A stretch of DNA of 64,000 nt. It comes from Methylicorpusculum sp. (GTDB lineage Bacteria; Pseudomonadota; Gammaproteobacteria; Methylococcales; Methylomonadaceae). The stretch covers positions 1 to 64,000 of the forward strand of contig NZ_JAUSBX010000110.1 in NCBI RefSeq assembly GCF_030651835.1, read 5' to 3'. Below, in pieces: positions 39,166 through 48,829 of the stretch. Made by a program: the position numbers and the translations under genes. Position 1 is the first letter of the stretch. Every line of letters begins with the position of its first letter. Below the pieces are notes generated by a model. It was not told the origin of the DNA. It made no database searches and worked only from the letters and a program-made list of their open reading frames with translations.

Positions 39166-40532
39166 TGTTGTAACCCGAAAACGGCCGTAGCGAACTTCTC
39201 GCCACGCTCTTTATAACTTTTAAATTGGTCCAGACTGGCACAGGCCGGAGATAACAAGACCGTTTCGCCTTTATCCGCCAGACCGGAAGCCACATTAACA
39301 GCCTCAGCAATGTTTTTAACTGAATAAACGGGCACACTCCCGTTGATGGCTTTTTCAATCAGCGGGCCATCTTTGCCCATCAAGATCACCGCTTTGGCTT
39401 TTTCCCTGAGCACCGGCACCAGTTCATTCATATCTGCACCTTTGGCGTCTCCACCAGCGATAAGGATGACCTTATTCTTGTAACCTTGCAGTGCGGCTAA
39501 GCAAGCCCCGATATTTGTTGCCTTGGAATCATTGACCCAAGTAATACCTTTAATCTGTGCAACCCGTTGCATGCGATGATCCAGGCCTTTAAATTTTCGC
39601 AAGGCATTACACATAGCCTGCTGATCAAGCCCTATTGCATCACCCAGCGCTAAAGCGGCCAATGCATTTGATGCATTATGCAATCCCTCTAAAGGCAACT
39701 CGGATAACGCCATTAAGCGTTGATTATTGCTGACCAGATAGTCAACTGAACCGTCACTTTGCAGGCAATAATCGGCCTGTGTTTTAATCGAAAATGTTTT
39801 GACTTTCCGCTCAGGGTTGGTCATTGCTTCAACCCAAGGGTCATCCCTATTGATGACCATCACACCGTCACCGTTGAATATTTTCTGTTTTTCAGCAGCA
39901 TAGTCCGCCATGCCGTCATGACGATCCAGGTGATCCGCCGTCACGTTCAAAACAGTAGCAGCAGCGGCATTAAGTAAAGACGTTCTTTCCAGCTGGAAAC
40001 TCGACAATTCCAATACGTAGAGATCACAATCCGCCTCTAACAAATCCAGCGCCGGCGTTCCCAGATTGCCGCCTATGGCGACCTGTCTGCCCGCTTCTTT
40101 GGCCATGGCACCGACCATGGTGGTCACCGTACTTTTTCCATTCGAACCGGTAATTCCAACAACGGGAGCATCAATGCAGCTCACCAGCAGGTCTATATCA
40201 CTGAAGACTTTTGCGCCTCTGGCTATTGCTTTGACAATCGGATATTCTTTTAACGATACACCGGGGCTTATGATTAAATGCGATGCCACCTTGAAAGCCG
40301 CTTCATCAAACCCTCCGGTAAAAATCGGCGCATCGGGAATCTCATCCGCCAGTTTTGCCAATAAAGGCGGCCTATCCCTGCTGTCAACCACTGCGAAGCG
40401 AATTTGCTGTTCATTCAGAAAACGGGCAACCGAAAATCCAGTGTCACCCAAGCCCACTACTAAAACTTTAGAGGCATAGGGATCCAACCCTAAGTGTGTC
40501 GCAAGTGCTTGCTTGAAATCCGGAACGCCCAT
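39162..40532 (-). CDS. murD: UDP-MurNAc-L-alanine--D-glutamate ligase
   Basis: Adds D-glutamate to the peptide stem. The 456 residues include GLGDTGFSVARFL, the ATP loop GITGSNGKSTVTTM, HRMQ and NDSKATN motifs, and a C-terminal domain with LLSPACASLDQF. It lies between mraY and ftsW. Confidence 0.97.
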   Translation of the reverse strand: MGVPDFKQALATHLGLDPYASKVLVVGLGDTGFSVARFLNEQQIRFAVVDSRDRPPLLAKLADEIPDAPIFTGGFDEAAFKVASHLIISPGVSLKEYPIVKAIARGAKVFSDIDLLVSCIDAPVVGITGSNGKSTVTTMVGAMAKEAGRQVAIGGNLGTPALDLLEADCDLYVLELSSFQLERTSLLNAAAATVLNVTADHLDRHDGMADYAAEKQKIFNGDGVMVINRDDPWVEAMTNPERKVKTFSIKTQADYCLQSDGSVDYLVSNNQRLMALSELPLEGLHNASNALAALALGDAIGLDQQAMCNALRKFKGLDHRMQRVAQIKGITWVNDSKATNIGACLAALQGYKNKVILIAGGDAKGADMNELVPVLREKAKAVILMGKDGPLIEKAINGSVPVYSVKNIAEAVNVASGLADKGETVLLSPACASLDQFKSYKERGEKFATAVFGLQQ

Positions 40533-40534
40533 AG

Positions 40535-41617
40535 TTATCTCAGTTTCAATGTCGATAAACCGACTAAGACCAATATAAAGGTAATAATCCAGAATCTGAC
40601 GATGACGCGAGGTTCAGGCCAGCCTTTCAATTCAAAATGATGATGAATGGGAGCCATTCTAAAGACTCGTTTTCCGGTCATTTTGAATGATGCAACCTGA
40701 ATCATGACTGACAGTGTTTCCATAACAAAAATACCACCCATGATGACCAGAACAATTTCCTGCCTGACCAGAACCGCCAAAACACCTAATGCGCCACCTA
40801 ATGCCAAGGCGCCGACATCACCCATAAAGACCATTGCCGGATACGCGTTAAACCAGAGGAATCCTAATCCGGCGCCAACCAAGGCTGCACAAAATACGAT
40901 GAGTTCTCCGCTATTGGGCAAAAAGGGGATGGCAAGATACTTGGAAAATTCGGCATGCCCCGATAAATAAGCAAAGATACCCAAACCTGCCGCCACCATA
41001 ACCGTAGGCATGATCGCCAAACCATCCAGGCCGTCCGTCAAATTAACCGCGTTACTGGTACCGACGATGACAAAATAGACCATGACGATATAGAACAAGC
41101 CCATATTGAGCATGACGTCTTTGAAAAACGGCACGATGAACTGGGTTTCAGCAGGAACCGTAGCAGTCATGTAAAGAAATACCGCAACAGCCAGACCGAT
41201 AACCGATTGCCAGAAATACTTGGCTCTCGCAGACAGGCCATCGCTGTTTCCCAGCATTACTTTCCGGTAGTCGTCAATAAAACCGATAATTCCGTAACCC
41301 AAGGTAACCAGCAAAACCACCCATACATACCGATTATTCAGATTGCTCCACAACAGCGTGCTGACTGAAACCGCAACGATTATTAACGCACCGCCCATAG
41401 TCGGCGTCCCGGCTTTATCAAAATGACTTTTAGGCCCGTCTGAACGAACGCTCTGGCCGATTTTCCTGCGGGTCAGCTTTCTGATCATGACCGGACCAAC
41501 GACAAAAGAGATAATCAGCGCCGTTAATGCCCCTAAAATAGCTCTCAGAGTCAGATACTGAAATACCCTGAATGCACTATCGAGCGTCATTAAATAATCA
41601 GTCAAATAAAGTAGCAT
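40535..41617 (-). CDS. mraY: Phospho-MurNAc-pentapeptide transferase MraY
   Basis: Ten-helix membrane enzyme that makes lipid I on undecaprenyl phosphate. The 360 residues contain GFIDDYRK (catalytic Asp pair region), [10 protein letters not shown] and [12 protein letters not shown], all typical. It is between murF and murD, 2 bp from murD. Confidence 0.98.
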   Translation of the reverse strand: MLLYLTDYLMTLDSAFRVFQYLTLRAILGALTALIISFVVGPVMIRKLTRRKIGQSVRSDGPKSHFDKAGTPTMGGALIIVAVSVSTLLWSNLNNRYVWVVLLVTLGYGIIGFIDDYRKVMLGNSDGLSARAKYFWQSVIGLAVAVFLYMTATVPAETQFIVPFFKDVMLNMGLFYIVMVYFVIVGTSNAVNLTDGLDGLAIMPTVMVAAGLGIFAYLSGHAEFSKYLAIPFLPNSGELIVFCAALVGAGLGFLWFNAYPAMVFMGDVGALALGGALGVLAVLVRQEIVLVIMGGIFVMETLSVMIQVASFKMTGKRVFRMAPIHHHFELKGWPEPRVIVRFWIITFILVLVGLSTLKLR

Positions 41618-41632
41618 TCTTATTCCTGTGTA

Positions 41633-42982
41633 TTAAACAATGGCATTGACAACATTTTCCATGCGTTGAGACCTCGAGCCTTTTACTAATATAGCTTCCC
41701 GTCCTTGCTGCTCGGATTTCAAGGCATCGATCAATGCTTGCTGGGTTTCGAAATAAACCGCGCCTTCTCCAAAAGCTTCAACGCTTTGGCGTGCATCGTC
41801 TCCTGTCGCGAACAGTTTTTTAACACCCAGCGCTTTCATTTGTTTGCCCATGTCGTGATGAATCAATGAGCTTTCCGGACCTAATTCACCAAAAGCACCC
41901 AGAGCAACCCAAGGCTCACCATCACAGTCCATCAGAACCGCCAGCGCCGCATTTAATGAAGCAAAGTTGGCATTATAGGTATCGTCGATGACGATATTAC
42001 CCAGCTGACCGGCAAGAGGACACAAACGGCCATTGACCGGCTGAACGGACTCCAAACCTCGCTTTATTTGGTCCAAATCCAGACCCAGCGCCAAACCTGC
42101 CGCACTGGCTGCCAAGGCATTAAGTACGTTATGACGACCGGCCAGATTAAGCCGGATCTCGATAAAAGCGTTTTTATATCGAAGGGTAAACGCCGTACAA
42201 AAACGATTTTCGGTAATTTCAGTCTTGAATCCATCTGAGGTAACATCTGCGCCAGGATTCATTCCGAACGAAATGACTTTTCGCTTACCGGCCAGACTGT
42301 GCCAGTAATCAAAATAAACATCATCGTGATTGAGTACGGCCGTTCCTGTCTCCTTTAAAGCTCCGATAATTTCGCCTTTGCCCCTGGAAACGCCTTCAAT
42401 GCTGCCAAATCCCTCTAAGTGAGCAGGTCCGGCATTGGTAATAATCGTCACATCGGGCTGCACAAAACGGCTGGTGTAAGCTATTTCTCCAACATGGTTT
42501 GCGCCCATTTCGATCACGCCGAACCGATGTTTTTCTTCCAACCGCAGCAAGGTCAACGGCACACCAATGTCATTGTTCAGGTTACCGGCTGTAAACAGCA
42601 CCGAGTCGTCATTCCCCAGCACTGCCGCCGTCATTTCTTTTGCGGTCGTTTTGCCATTACTGCCGGTAATGCCAACAATCCGGGCCGGCATACGGTTTCG
42701 CCAATGCCCTGCTATTTGTGCCAAAGCCAGCCGGGTATCCTCAACTTTAAGGGCCGGTAAACGGGTTTCAACCGGCTTACTTACAATAACTGCGCAAGCC
42801 CCCGCCTGTTCGGCCTGATCCACAAAATCATTACCATCAAAATGGCTGCCCTTGATGGCTATATAAAGATCGCCGGGATGCAGGGTCCGTGTGTTGATAC
42901 TGACGTGTTCAACTTCACTATCTTCGCCGGCCAGCTCGGCGTCAACCCATTGTGCAATTTGGCTCAGCAACACCCGCATCAT
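41633..42982 (-). CDS. murF: UDP-MurNAc-tripeptide--D-Ala-D-Ala ligase
   Basis: Completes the pentapeptide by adding D-Ala-D-Ala, the product of the Ddl encoded further on. The 449 residues show ATP loop GITGSNGKTTAKEM, GANHVGEIA and DTYNANFAS. It overlaps the murE stop by 4 bp. Confidence 0.97.
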   Translation of the reverse strand: MMRVLLSQIAQWVDAELAGEDSEVEHVSINTRTLHPGDLYIAIKGSHFDGNDFVDQAEQAGACAVIVSKPVETRLPALKVEDTRLALAQIAGHWRNRMPARIVGITGSNGKTTAKEMTAAVLGNDDSVLFTAGNLNNDIGVPLTLLRLEEKHRFGVIEMGANHVGEIAYTSRFVQPDVTIITNAGPAHLEGFGSIEGVSRGKGEIIGALKETGTAVLNHDDVYFDYWHSLAGKRKVISFGMNPGADVTSDGFKTEITENRFCTAFTLRYKNAFIEIRLNLAGRHNVLNALAASAAGLALGLDLDQIKRGLESVQPVNGRLCPLAGQLGNIVIDDTYNANFASLNAALAVLMDCDGEPWVALGAFGELGPESSLIHHDMGKQMKALGVKKLFATGDDARQSVEAFGEGAVYFETQQALIDALKSEQQGREAILVKGSRSQRMENVVNAIV

Positions 42983-44445
42983 CGAATATCCTGTAAGGCT
43001 CTGATAACCACTTCGGCATCGCTGAAAGGGTTTTTTACGCCGTTGATTTCCTGATAGGACTCATGACCCTTACCGGCAATCAAAATACAATCTTGATGTT
43101 CAGCTTCTCTAACCACGGTTTTTATAGCCTGCTCTCTGTCTTGAATCACACGAATCTTATTGCTAGTGCATCCCTGTCTGATTTCATCAATGATCTGCAG
43201 CGAATTTTCGCTGCGTGGATTGTCATCGGTTAAAACAATTCGGTCCGCCCATTTTTCAGCGATTTGCCCCATCAGAGGACGCTTACCCGCATCTCTGTCA
43301 CCACCACAACCCATTACTACCCATAATCTATTGGGGCAATGTTTTTTCAATCCGTTTAACACTTTATCCAGCGCATCCGGCGTGTGCGCATAATCAACAA
43401 AAATCCATGGCGTCGATTCAGAGCCATACCGTGTCATACGCCCGGCAACCGGCTTTATGTTTGAAATCCGGCGGACAGACTCATCAAAGGAGAAGCCCAT
43501 CGCCAGCAATACGCCACATACCTGAAGCAGATTTTCAACATTAAAATCGCCGTACAATTCAACGCTGACCCGCCGACAATGATCACGCCAGCACACATCA
43601 AACTGCATTCCGTCCAGTCCCTGTTTAATTTCTTTGGCAAAAACCGTTTCGCCATTTTCTAACTGCTTACCCTGTAAGCTTGTACCCCATACGGCAGCTT
43701 TGGGAGGCACAGCATCAAGTATCGAAGTGCTGTAGCTGTCGTCTAAATTGATAACCGCAAACTGCACACCCGGTTTGGCCAATAGCCTTAATTTAGCCGC
43801 AACATAGTTTTCCATTGAGCCGTGATAATCCAGGTGATCACGGCTGATATTCGTATAGACGACGCCTTTAAAAGTGATGCCATTGACACGGCCTTGCTCC
43901 AATCCATGAGACGACACTTCCATTGCGACCGACTTTTTTCCTTCCTGTTTAAATCCGGCCAGCATGGCCTGAATCGCCAGCGCATCAGGCGTGGTATTCT
44001 GAGTCGTTTTAAGTGCACCCCAACTGCCCCAGCCTAAGGTCCCGATAATGCCACAGTCATCCAGCGCTTGACCCAGAAACTGACTGCAAGAAGTTTTGCC
44101 GTTGGTTCCGGTTATGCCAATCAGATTCATAGCTGCAGAGGGTTCATCGTAATAGCGTCCGGCAATATTACCCAAGCGTGCATTTAACTGCTCAACGGCA
44201 ACGAAAATAACCGCCTGATCCTGATTAAACTTCACATCTTCACAGTAAGCCGGATCAAAAATGATCGCTACCGCACCTCTTTTTATGGCTTCATCAGCAA
44301 ACAATAAACCATGTTGTCTGGCCCCAGACAACGCAATAAAGGCATCGCCGGGGTTAACTTCACGGCTGTTTAACGTCAAACCCTGAATGGAAACATCATG
44401 CTTCACCGAAGCAAAGCCGTCCAATAAACTGCTTAGCATCATCAT
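42979..44445 (-). CDS. murE: UDP-MurNAc-dipeptide--meso-diaminopimelate ligase
   Basis: Adds the third stem residue. ATP loop GITGTNGKTSCSQF and the substrate motif DNPR (in TDDNPRSE) are present; DNPR indicates meso-diaminopimelate rather than lysine. Length 488. Start codons ATGATGATG lie directly after the ftsI stop, so the exact ATG is uncertain by one or two codons. Confidence 0.97.
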   Translation of the reverse strand: MMMLSSLLDGFASVKHDVSIQGLTLNSREVNPGDAFIALSGARQHGLLFADEAIKRGAVAIIFDPAYCEDVKFNQDQAVIFVAVEQLNARLGNIAGRYYDEPSAAMNLIGITGTNGKTSCSQFLGQALDDCGIIGTLGWGSWGALKTTQNTTPDALAIQAMLAGFKQEGKKSVAMEVSSHGLEQGRVNGITFKGVVYTNISRDHLDYHGSMENYVAAKLRLLAKPGVQFAVINLDDSYSTSILDAVPPKAAVWGTSLQGKQLENGETVFAKEIKQGLDGMQFDVCWRDHCRRVSVELYGDFNVENLLQVCGVLLAMGFSFDESVRRISNIKPVAGRMTRYGSESTPWIFVDYAHTPDALDKVLNGLKKHCPNRLWVVMGCGGDRDAGKRPLMGQIAEKWADRIVLTDDNPRSENSLQIIDEIRQGCTSNKIRVIQDREQAIKTVVREAEHQDCILIAGKGHESYQEINGVKNPFSDAEVVIRALQDIR

Positions 44446-46176
44446 TTACTGAACCGTTTTATTAGAAAGCAATAAAGGCATGGTTTCTAGCTGGTCCTGA
44501 GCTACGCCCATTACCCGCAACGCACCAGCCATTACCTTTGAAAAAACCGGCCCGGACACCAATCCTCCATAATATTTCCCTGCTTTAGGCTCATCCACCA
44601 TAACCGCCATGACCAGGCGGGGATTACTGGCAGGTGCCATACCGACAAATACCGATAAATATTTCTTTTCCTTATAACCGCCGGCACCGGCTTTTCTCAC
44701 CGTACCGGTTTTACCCGCGACCCTGTATCCATCGACTCTTGCAAGATAGGCTGTGCCATCCTGCATGACCACATGCTCAAGCATGCTGCGTATCTGTTTG
44801 GCTGTTTTGGATGAGAAAACGCGCTTTGCGTCCGTATCTTCATCTCTTTTCAGCAAGCTAACTGAATGTAAAACACCATCATCAGCCAATGCTGTGTATG
44901 CTCGCGCCAGTTGTAAAACCGAGGTATTGACGCCATAACCGAACGACAAGGTCGCTTGTGCAAAGTTATTCCAACGTTGGTAATCCAATAATCTGCCTTT
45001 GGCTTCACCTGGAAAACCCAGGTCCGCTGAGACACCAAAACCCAGCCGGTGATAAAACCCCCAAAAATATTTAGGCGGCATGGTCAATGCCACTTTACTG
45101 GTCGCAACATTGCTGGATTTTTTTAACACCTGTGTTAAATCCATGGTGCCGTAATTGTGAATATCCTTAACAACATTACGGCCAACTCGATAAGCACCGT
45201 CCGTTTCAATTTTTATACTTTCCTTGATAAAACCACCCTGTAATGCCGCCGCAATTACGAATGGCTTGACAGTTGATCCGGGCTCAAATAAATCGGTCAG
45301 ACCCCTGTTTCGAAATGCGCCTTTAGGTGTACCGGTAGGCATATTCGGATTGAAGGAAGGGTAATTGACATTAGCCAACACCTCGCCTGTTTTTGCATCT
45401 AAAAGCACCAACGCACCGGCATTTGCCTGATGTTCGATCACACCTGCCTGTAATTCCCGATAAGCGATGTACTGAATGCGCTCGTCAATGCTTAGCTTTA
45501 TATTCTGTCCATCAACGGGTGCTTTAATGGCCTCAATATCAGCAATAATTTGCCGCTTGCCATCCCTGATCACTCGTTTTCGGCCTGTTACGCCTTTCAA
45601 AAGGTTTTCATAGGCCAGTTCAATGCCTTCTTGCCCGATATCATCTATATTGGTAAACCCAACCAGTTGAGCAGAGATAGGACCGGCAGGGTAATAGCGC
45701 TTAAATTCACGATCGAAATAAACGCCTTTAATATTTAATTTTTTTACCCGGTCTGCCTGATCCGGATTTATACGTCTTTTGACATAAACAAATTGCCGCT
45801 TTGATCCGGGTATTATCAACTTGGCAATTTTACCTTCCGACAAACCCAGCAGTTGCTCTACTTGCTTAATGTCCGAGGGAGCAACTTCAACCAGTTCCAT
45901 AGGGTTGACCCATGCGGATTCAACTGGGGAACTGATAGCCAAAGGCTCGTCATTTCTATCCAGAATCATGCCCCGATAGGCAGAAACCGCCACTTCGCTG
46001 ACATGCCGCATATCACCTTGCTGCTTTAAAAACTGTTTATTCAACACCTGCAAGTCAAAGGCGCGGCCAACCAGCAATGCCATTCCCGCCAACATAAAAG
46101 CCAGCAACACTTTACGTCTTACTGCAAAATCGTTGACCGGCTTCCTTGTTTGTTTCTGTGTATTAAAACTGCGCAT
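44446..46176 (-). CDS. ftsI: Septal transpeptidase FtsI (PBP3)
   Basis: Class B penicillin-binding protein that cross-links septal peptidoglycan with FtsW. The 576 residues hold a membrane anchor (about 25-43), a pedestal domain and the transpeptidase domain with nucleophile Ser301 in STVK, SSN in KKSSNVAT and KTGT at 489-492. It directly follows ftsL. Confidence 0.97.
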   Translation of the reverse strand: MRSFNTQKQTRKPVNDFAVRRKVLLAFMLAGMALLVGRAFDLQVLNKQFLKQQGDMRHVSEVAVSAYRGMILDRNDEPLAISSPVESAWVNPMELVEVAPSDIKQVEQLLGLSEGKIAKLIIPGSKRQFVYVKRRINPDQADRVKKLNIKGVYFDREFKRYYPAGPISAQLVGFTNIDDIGQEGIELAYENLLKGVTGRKRVIRDGKRQIIADIEAIKAPVDGQNIKLSIDERIQYIAYRELQAGVIEHQANAGALVLLDAKTGEVLANVNYPSFNPNMPTGTPKGAFRNRGLTDLFEPGSTVKPFVIAAALQGGFIKESIKIETDGAYRVGRNVVKDIHNYGTMDLTQVLKKSSNVATSKVALTMPPKYFWGFYHRLGFGVSADLGFPGEAKGRLLDYQRWNNFAQATLSFGYGVNTSVLQLARAYTALADDGVLHSVSLLKRDEDTDAKRVFSSKTAKQIRSMLEHVVMQDGTAYLARVDGYRVAGKTGTVRKAGAGGYKEKKYLSVFVGMAPASNPRLVMAVMVDEPKAGKYYGGLVSGPVFSKVMAGALRVMGVAQDQLETMPLLLSNKTVQ

Positions 46177-46455
46177 CTAGGGCTTAATGTAAATAATCGC
46201 TTCCCGTTGCGGCAAAACCAGCCTTAGCTTCTCGCGCGCAATTTGTTCAACTCTGTTTTCTTCCGCTAAAGTCGTTAACTCAAGTTGCAACTGCCCCCAT
46301 TCGACTTCATAGCGATCGAGTTCCCGCTCTTGCTTTTGAATATCAATGAACAACAACCGCGATTGGTACTTACTGTAGATAACAGCCAAAGCCGAACCTA
46401 AAAGCCCAACCACAAGACCCATCATCAACAAGACCTTAATCTTGACCACATTCAT
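46177..46455 (-). CDS. ftsL: Cell-division protein FtsL
   Basis: Small bitopic divisome protein of 92 residues. A membrane helix (about 8-27, VLLMMGLVVGLLGSALAVIY) is followed by a periplasmic leucine-zipper coiled coil (to about 75) and a conserved end LRLVLPQREAIIYI. It overlaps rsmH by 4 bp and abuts ftsI. The order rsmH-ftsL-ftsI secures the call. Confidence 0.94.
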   Translation of the reverse strand: MNVVKIKVLLMMGLVVGLLGSALAVIYSKYQSRLLFIDIQKQERELDRYEVEWGQLQLELTTLAEENRVEQIAREKLRLVLPQREAIIYIKP

Positions 46456-47378
46456 ATTTTTTCAGCCACCCGCATAACGGCACTTCTGGATCTGGGATTT
46501 TCAGACACTTCCTCGTCACCGGCTTTAATAGCCTTGCCCATCTTTTTTAGCAGTCCTTTTGTTATCTCGGACTCTTTTATCGGTAGCCGACCCGGATCAT
46601 ATTTACCGCCCGACTCAGCCCTTATAAAACGCTTGACAATACGGTCTTCTAATGAATGAAACGATATGACAACCAATCGACCTCCTGGCTTTAGTACCTC
46701 AACCGCTTGATCCAGCGCCGTCTTAAGCTCATTCAATTCCTGATTAATTTCCAGACGAATCGCCTGAAAAGTGCGCGTAGCCGGATGTTTGTGCTTTTCT
46801 CTCACGGGCACGGCGTCTTCGACCAACTCGACCAGCTGACGGGTCGTTAAAATTGGCTGTTTCATTCTGGATGCAACAATAGTTCGGGCAATTCGTCTGG
46901 CAAAACGCTCTTCACCGTATTCAAACAAGACTTTAGACAAACCCTGCTCATCAATGTGTGATAGCCACTGCGCAGCAGTTTCGCCATTATGAGTATCCAT
47001 TCTCATATCCAAAGGTCCGTCGTTCATAAAGCTGAAACCACGTTCGGGCGTATCGAGCTGCGGCGACGAAACACCCAGATCCATTAAAATCCCGTCGACA
47101 CAACCCAGTAAATCATGTTGACCGGCAATTGATGCCAATGCCGAAAAACGGTTGTGCACCAAAGTAAAACGGGCATCTTGCTGCAGCTCCTGGGCAACTG
47201 CCGATTCAACGGCCGCCTTATCTCTATCCAGCGCGAGCAAACGCCCCTGCTTGCCAAGTCCGGTCAATATGCCCTGACTATGCCCCCCTCGCCCGAAAGT
47301 GCAGTCGATGTAGGTGCCTTGTTCTTTTATGGCTAAAGCCTGCAGTACCTCTACAAATAAAACCGGTCGGTGCTGCAC
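46452..47378 (-). CDS. rsmH: 16S rRNA m4C1402 methyltransferase RsmH
   Basis: SAM-dependent methyltransferase for 16S rRNA C1402, whose 2'-O-methylation partner RsmI is encoded nearby at 48.8 kb. The 308 residues show TFGRGGHSQGIL (SAM motif) and FHSLEDRIVKRFI. It starts with GTG after GGGAAG; no ATG is available in frame after the mraZ stop. Confidence 0.96.
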   Translation of the reverse strand: MQHRPVLFVEVLQALAIKEQGTYIDCTFGRGGHSQGILTGLGKQGRLLALDRDKAAVESAVAQELQQDARFTLVHNRFSALASIAGQHDLLGCVDGILMDLGVSSPQLDTPERGFSFMNDGPLDMRMDTHNGETAAQWLSHIDEQGLSKVLFEYGEERFARRIARTIVASRMKQPILTTRQLVELVEDAVPVREKHKHPATRTFQAIRLEINQELNELKTALDQAVEVLKPGGRLVVISFHSLEDRIVKRFIRAESGGKYDPGRLPIKESEITKGLLKKMGKAIKAGDEEVSENPRSRSAVMRVAEKI

Positions 47379-47394
47379 AAAGTCTTCCCAGTGA

Positions 47395-47862
47395 TTAAAA
47401 CGATAATGTTCCTAACTCCTCAAGCCCTTCCGTATCGCCACCGTCCATCCATTCGTGTTCTTTTGCGGTCCAGGCAAGCTCACTCCAAATCTCAAATTTA
47501 TTGAGTTGCCCAACCAGCATAATTTTTTTGTCCATTTGAGCAAATTCTCTTAATTTCTCGGGAATCAACATTCTCCCTTGGCCGTCCATTTCACATTCAG
47601 TGGCATTACCAATCACAAATCGGCGCAGCATACCGGCCATTTTGTTCAAGGTGGGTAGTTTGACAATCGTTTGTTCGAGCTTTTCCCATTCAGGCAATGG
47701 ATACAGCCATAAACACCCGGGCTCACCCACACAACGATCATTTACTGCCACAGTAACAATCAACTGACGATCACAGCATTCCTGCAATTCCTCTCTATAA
47801 CGAGTAGGAATCGCAATACGTCCTTTTGGATCGAGATTGATTGAACTGATACCTCTTAACAT
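47395..47862 (-). CDS. mraZ: Transcriptional regulator MraZ
   Basis: DNA-binding regulator of the dcw cluster, made of two AbrB-like repeats. I start at the ATG at 47862 (155 residues): it opens the conserved MLRGISSINLDPKGR and follows GAAAGG. An ATG 39 bp upstream would place its first codons in the presumed operator. DxxGR motifs occur in both repeats (DPKGRIAIP and DGQGRMLIP). First gene of the 16-gene cluster. Confidence 0.96.
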   Translation of the reverse strand: MLRGISSINLDPKGRIAIPTRYREELQECCDRQLIVTVAVNDRCVGEPGCLWLYPLPEWEKLEQTIVKLPTLNKMAGMLRRFVIGNATECEMDGQGRMLIPEKLREFAQMDKKIMLVGQLNKFEIWSELAWTAKEHEWMDGGDTEGLEELGTLSF

Positions 47863-47875
47863 GCCTTTCGGACTC

Positions 47876-47902
47876 TCCCAAAAAAATCCCTTTTTCACCA
47901 CA
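47876..47902 (-). promoter_or_regulatory. Possible MraZ operator
   Basis: On the minus strand, between the -10 box and the mraZ ribosome-binding site, three G-rich triplets (GGT, GGG, GGG) recur at 9-11 bp. MraZ binds direct TGGGN repeats with 10-bp period in this location in other bacteria. The repeats here are imperfect, so this is suggestive only. Confidence 0.35.
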
Positions 47903-47920
47903 ACACAACAATTTTAATCC

Positions 47921-47949
47921 ACTATAGATTTCATTAAGGCCTTAGTCAA
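47921..47949 (-). promoter_or_regulatory. Sigma-70 promoter of the dcw cluster
   Basis: On the minus strand TTGACT (47944-47949) and TATAGT (47921-47926) are separated by exactly 17 nt; each matches consensus at five of six positions. Start of transcription is expected near 47914, about 50 nt before the mraZ ATG. Confidence 0.82.
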
Positions 47950-48202
47950 GGGTGAATTAATTTTAAATTCTTTCTTTTTCTACAATGACTTAGAGGCTGA
48001 AAAAACAGAGCAAAGCCAGCCCTGATAAATTCCGCTTAATATCATGAGGTTAATAATAGAAATTGAAGTATCGACTTAAAGGAAAAAAATTTGGATCATC
48101 AAACCTGAAATGACAGATGCTGGGTATAACAAAAAGGAAGTAAAAACGAGCCAAAAATGCATTGGCGAAATGGAGATACAGAGAAGTATTTGAAGAGTAT
48201 CA

Positions 48203-48547
48203 AGAGTCGGCCTGTAAGCCGGGTTCTGTCTGGAACAGCCATTCATCTAGGCTGCAAGTCACCCTGCAGCTCAAGCAATCTACCCGGGAACCGCGCGGGC
48301 CACGCGTATGTTCCCCTATTTGATCTTGCTCCGAGTGGGGTTTACCCTGCCACACCTGTTGCCAGTTGCGCGGTGCGCTCTTACCGCACCATTTCACCCT
48401 TACCGAATTTTCATTCGGCGGTATATTTTCTGCGGCACTTTCCGTAGGCTCACGCCTCCCAGGCGTTACCTGGCACTCCGCCCTATGGAGCCCGGACTTT
48501 CCTCCATCCCACAAAAAAGTGAGACAGCGACTGCTCAGCCAACTCTT
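48203..48547 (-). ncRNA. rnpB: RNase P RNA
   Basis: Catalytic RNA of RNase P, bacterial class A. On the minus strand the 5' part contains the conserved GAGGAAAGTCCGGGC block, and the 3' part contains GATGAATGGCTGTT and ACAGAACCCGGCTTACAGGC. The ends GAGTTGGC and GCCGACTC pair as helix P1. Its position between mraZ and rsmI is the same as in pseudomonads. Ends are estimated to within a few nt. Confidence 0.97.
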
Positions 48548-48557
48548 GATCGTGCCG

Positions 48558-48585
48558 ATTATACGTGATTACCCAGGGTTGACCA
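48558..48585 (-). promoter_or_regulatory. Promoter of rnpB
   Basis: On the minus strand a perfect TATAAT (48558-48563) lies 16 nt after TGGTCA (48580-48585), about 11 bp before the 5' end of the RNA. The MITE copy B begins 18 bp upstream of the -35 box. Confidence 0.75.
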
Positions 48586-48602
48586 GAAAAATCATTAAAG
48601 CG

Positions 48603-48816
48603 CAGCAATTCTCAATTTGAAGAGAAAAAAGGGCTGGGGAAGCTTTTTGAGAATGTCGGCAGCAGGGCAGATTTTTATTCCGGACAAAATCTGCATTTCC
48701 ACCGTCCTTGGCGGTCAGATGCTGCTGTAAAGCCCCCATGGAAGGTTTTATGGCGCTCCTCAAAAGGCTTTTCCCTGCCCAAAATGACGCCGAAAAGATC
48801 AAACTGAGAATTGCTG
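48603..48816 (-). mobile_element. MITE-like repeat, copy B (214 bp, both ends)
   Basis: Terminal inverted repeats CAGCAATTCTCAATTTGA (forward) and, on the other strand, CAGCAATTCTCAGTTTGA match at 17 of 18 positions. Flanks ATTAAAGCG (48594-48602) and ATTAAACCG (48817-48825) agree at 8 of 9 bases, a likely target duplication. Compared with copies A and C it has about 51 extra nt in the internal hairpin loop, itself containing a 9-bp stem GCAGATTTT/AAAATCTGC at 48667-48694. It is non-coding and inserted between rsmI and the rnpB promoter. Confidence 0.85.
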
Positions 48817-48829
48817 ATTAAACCGCCGG

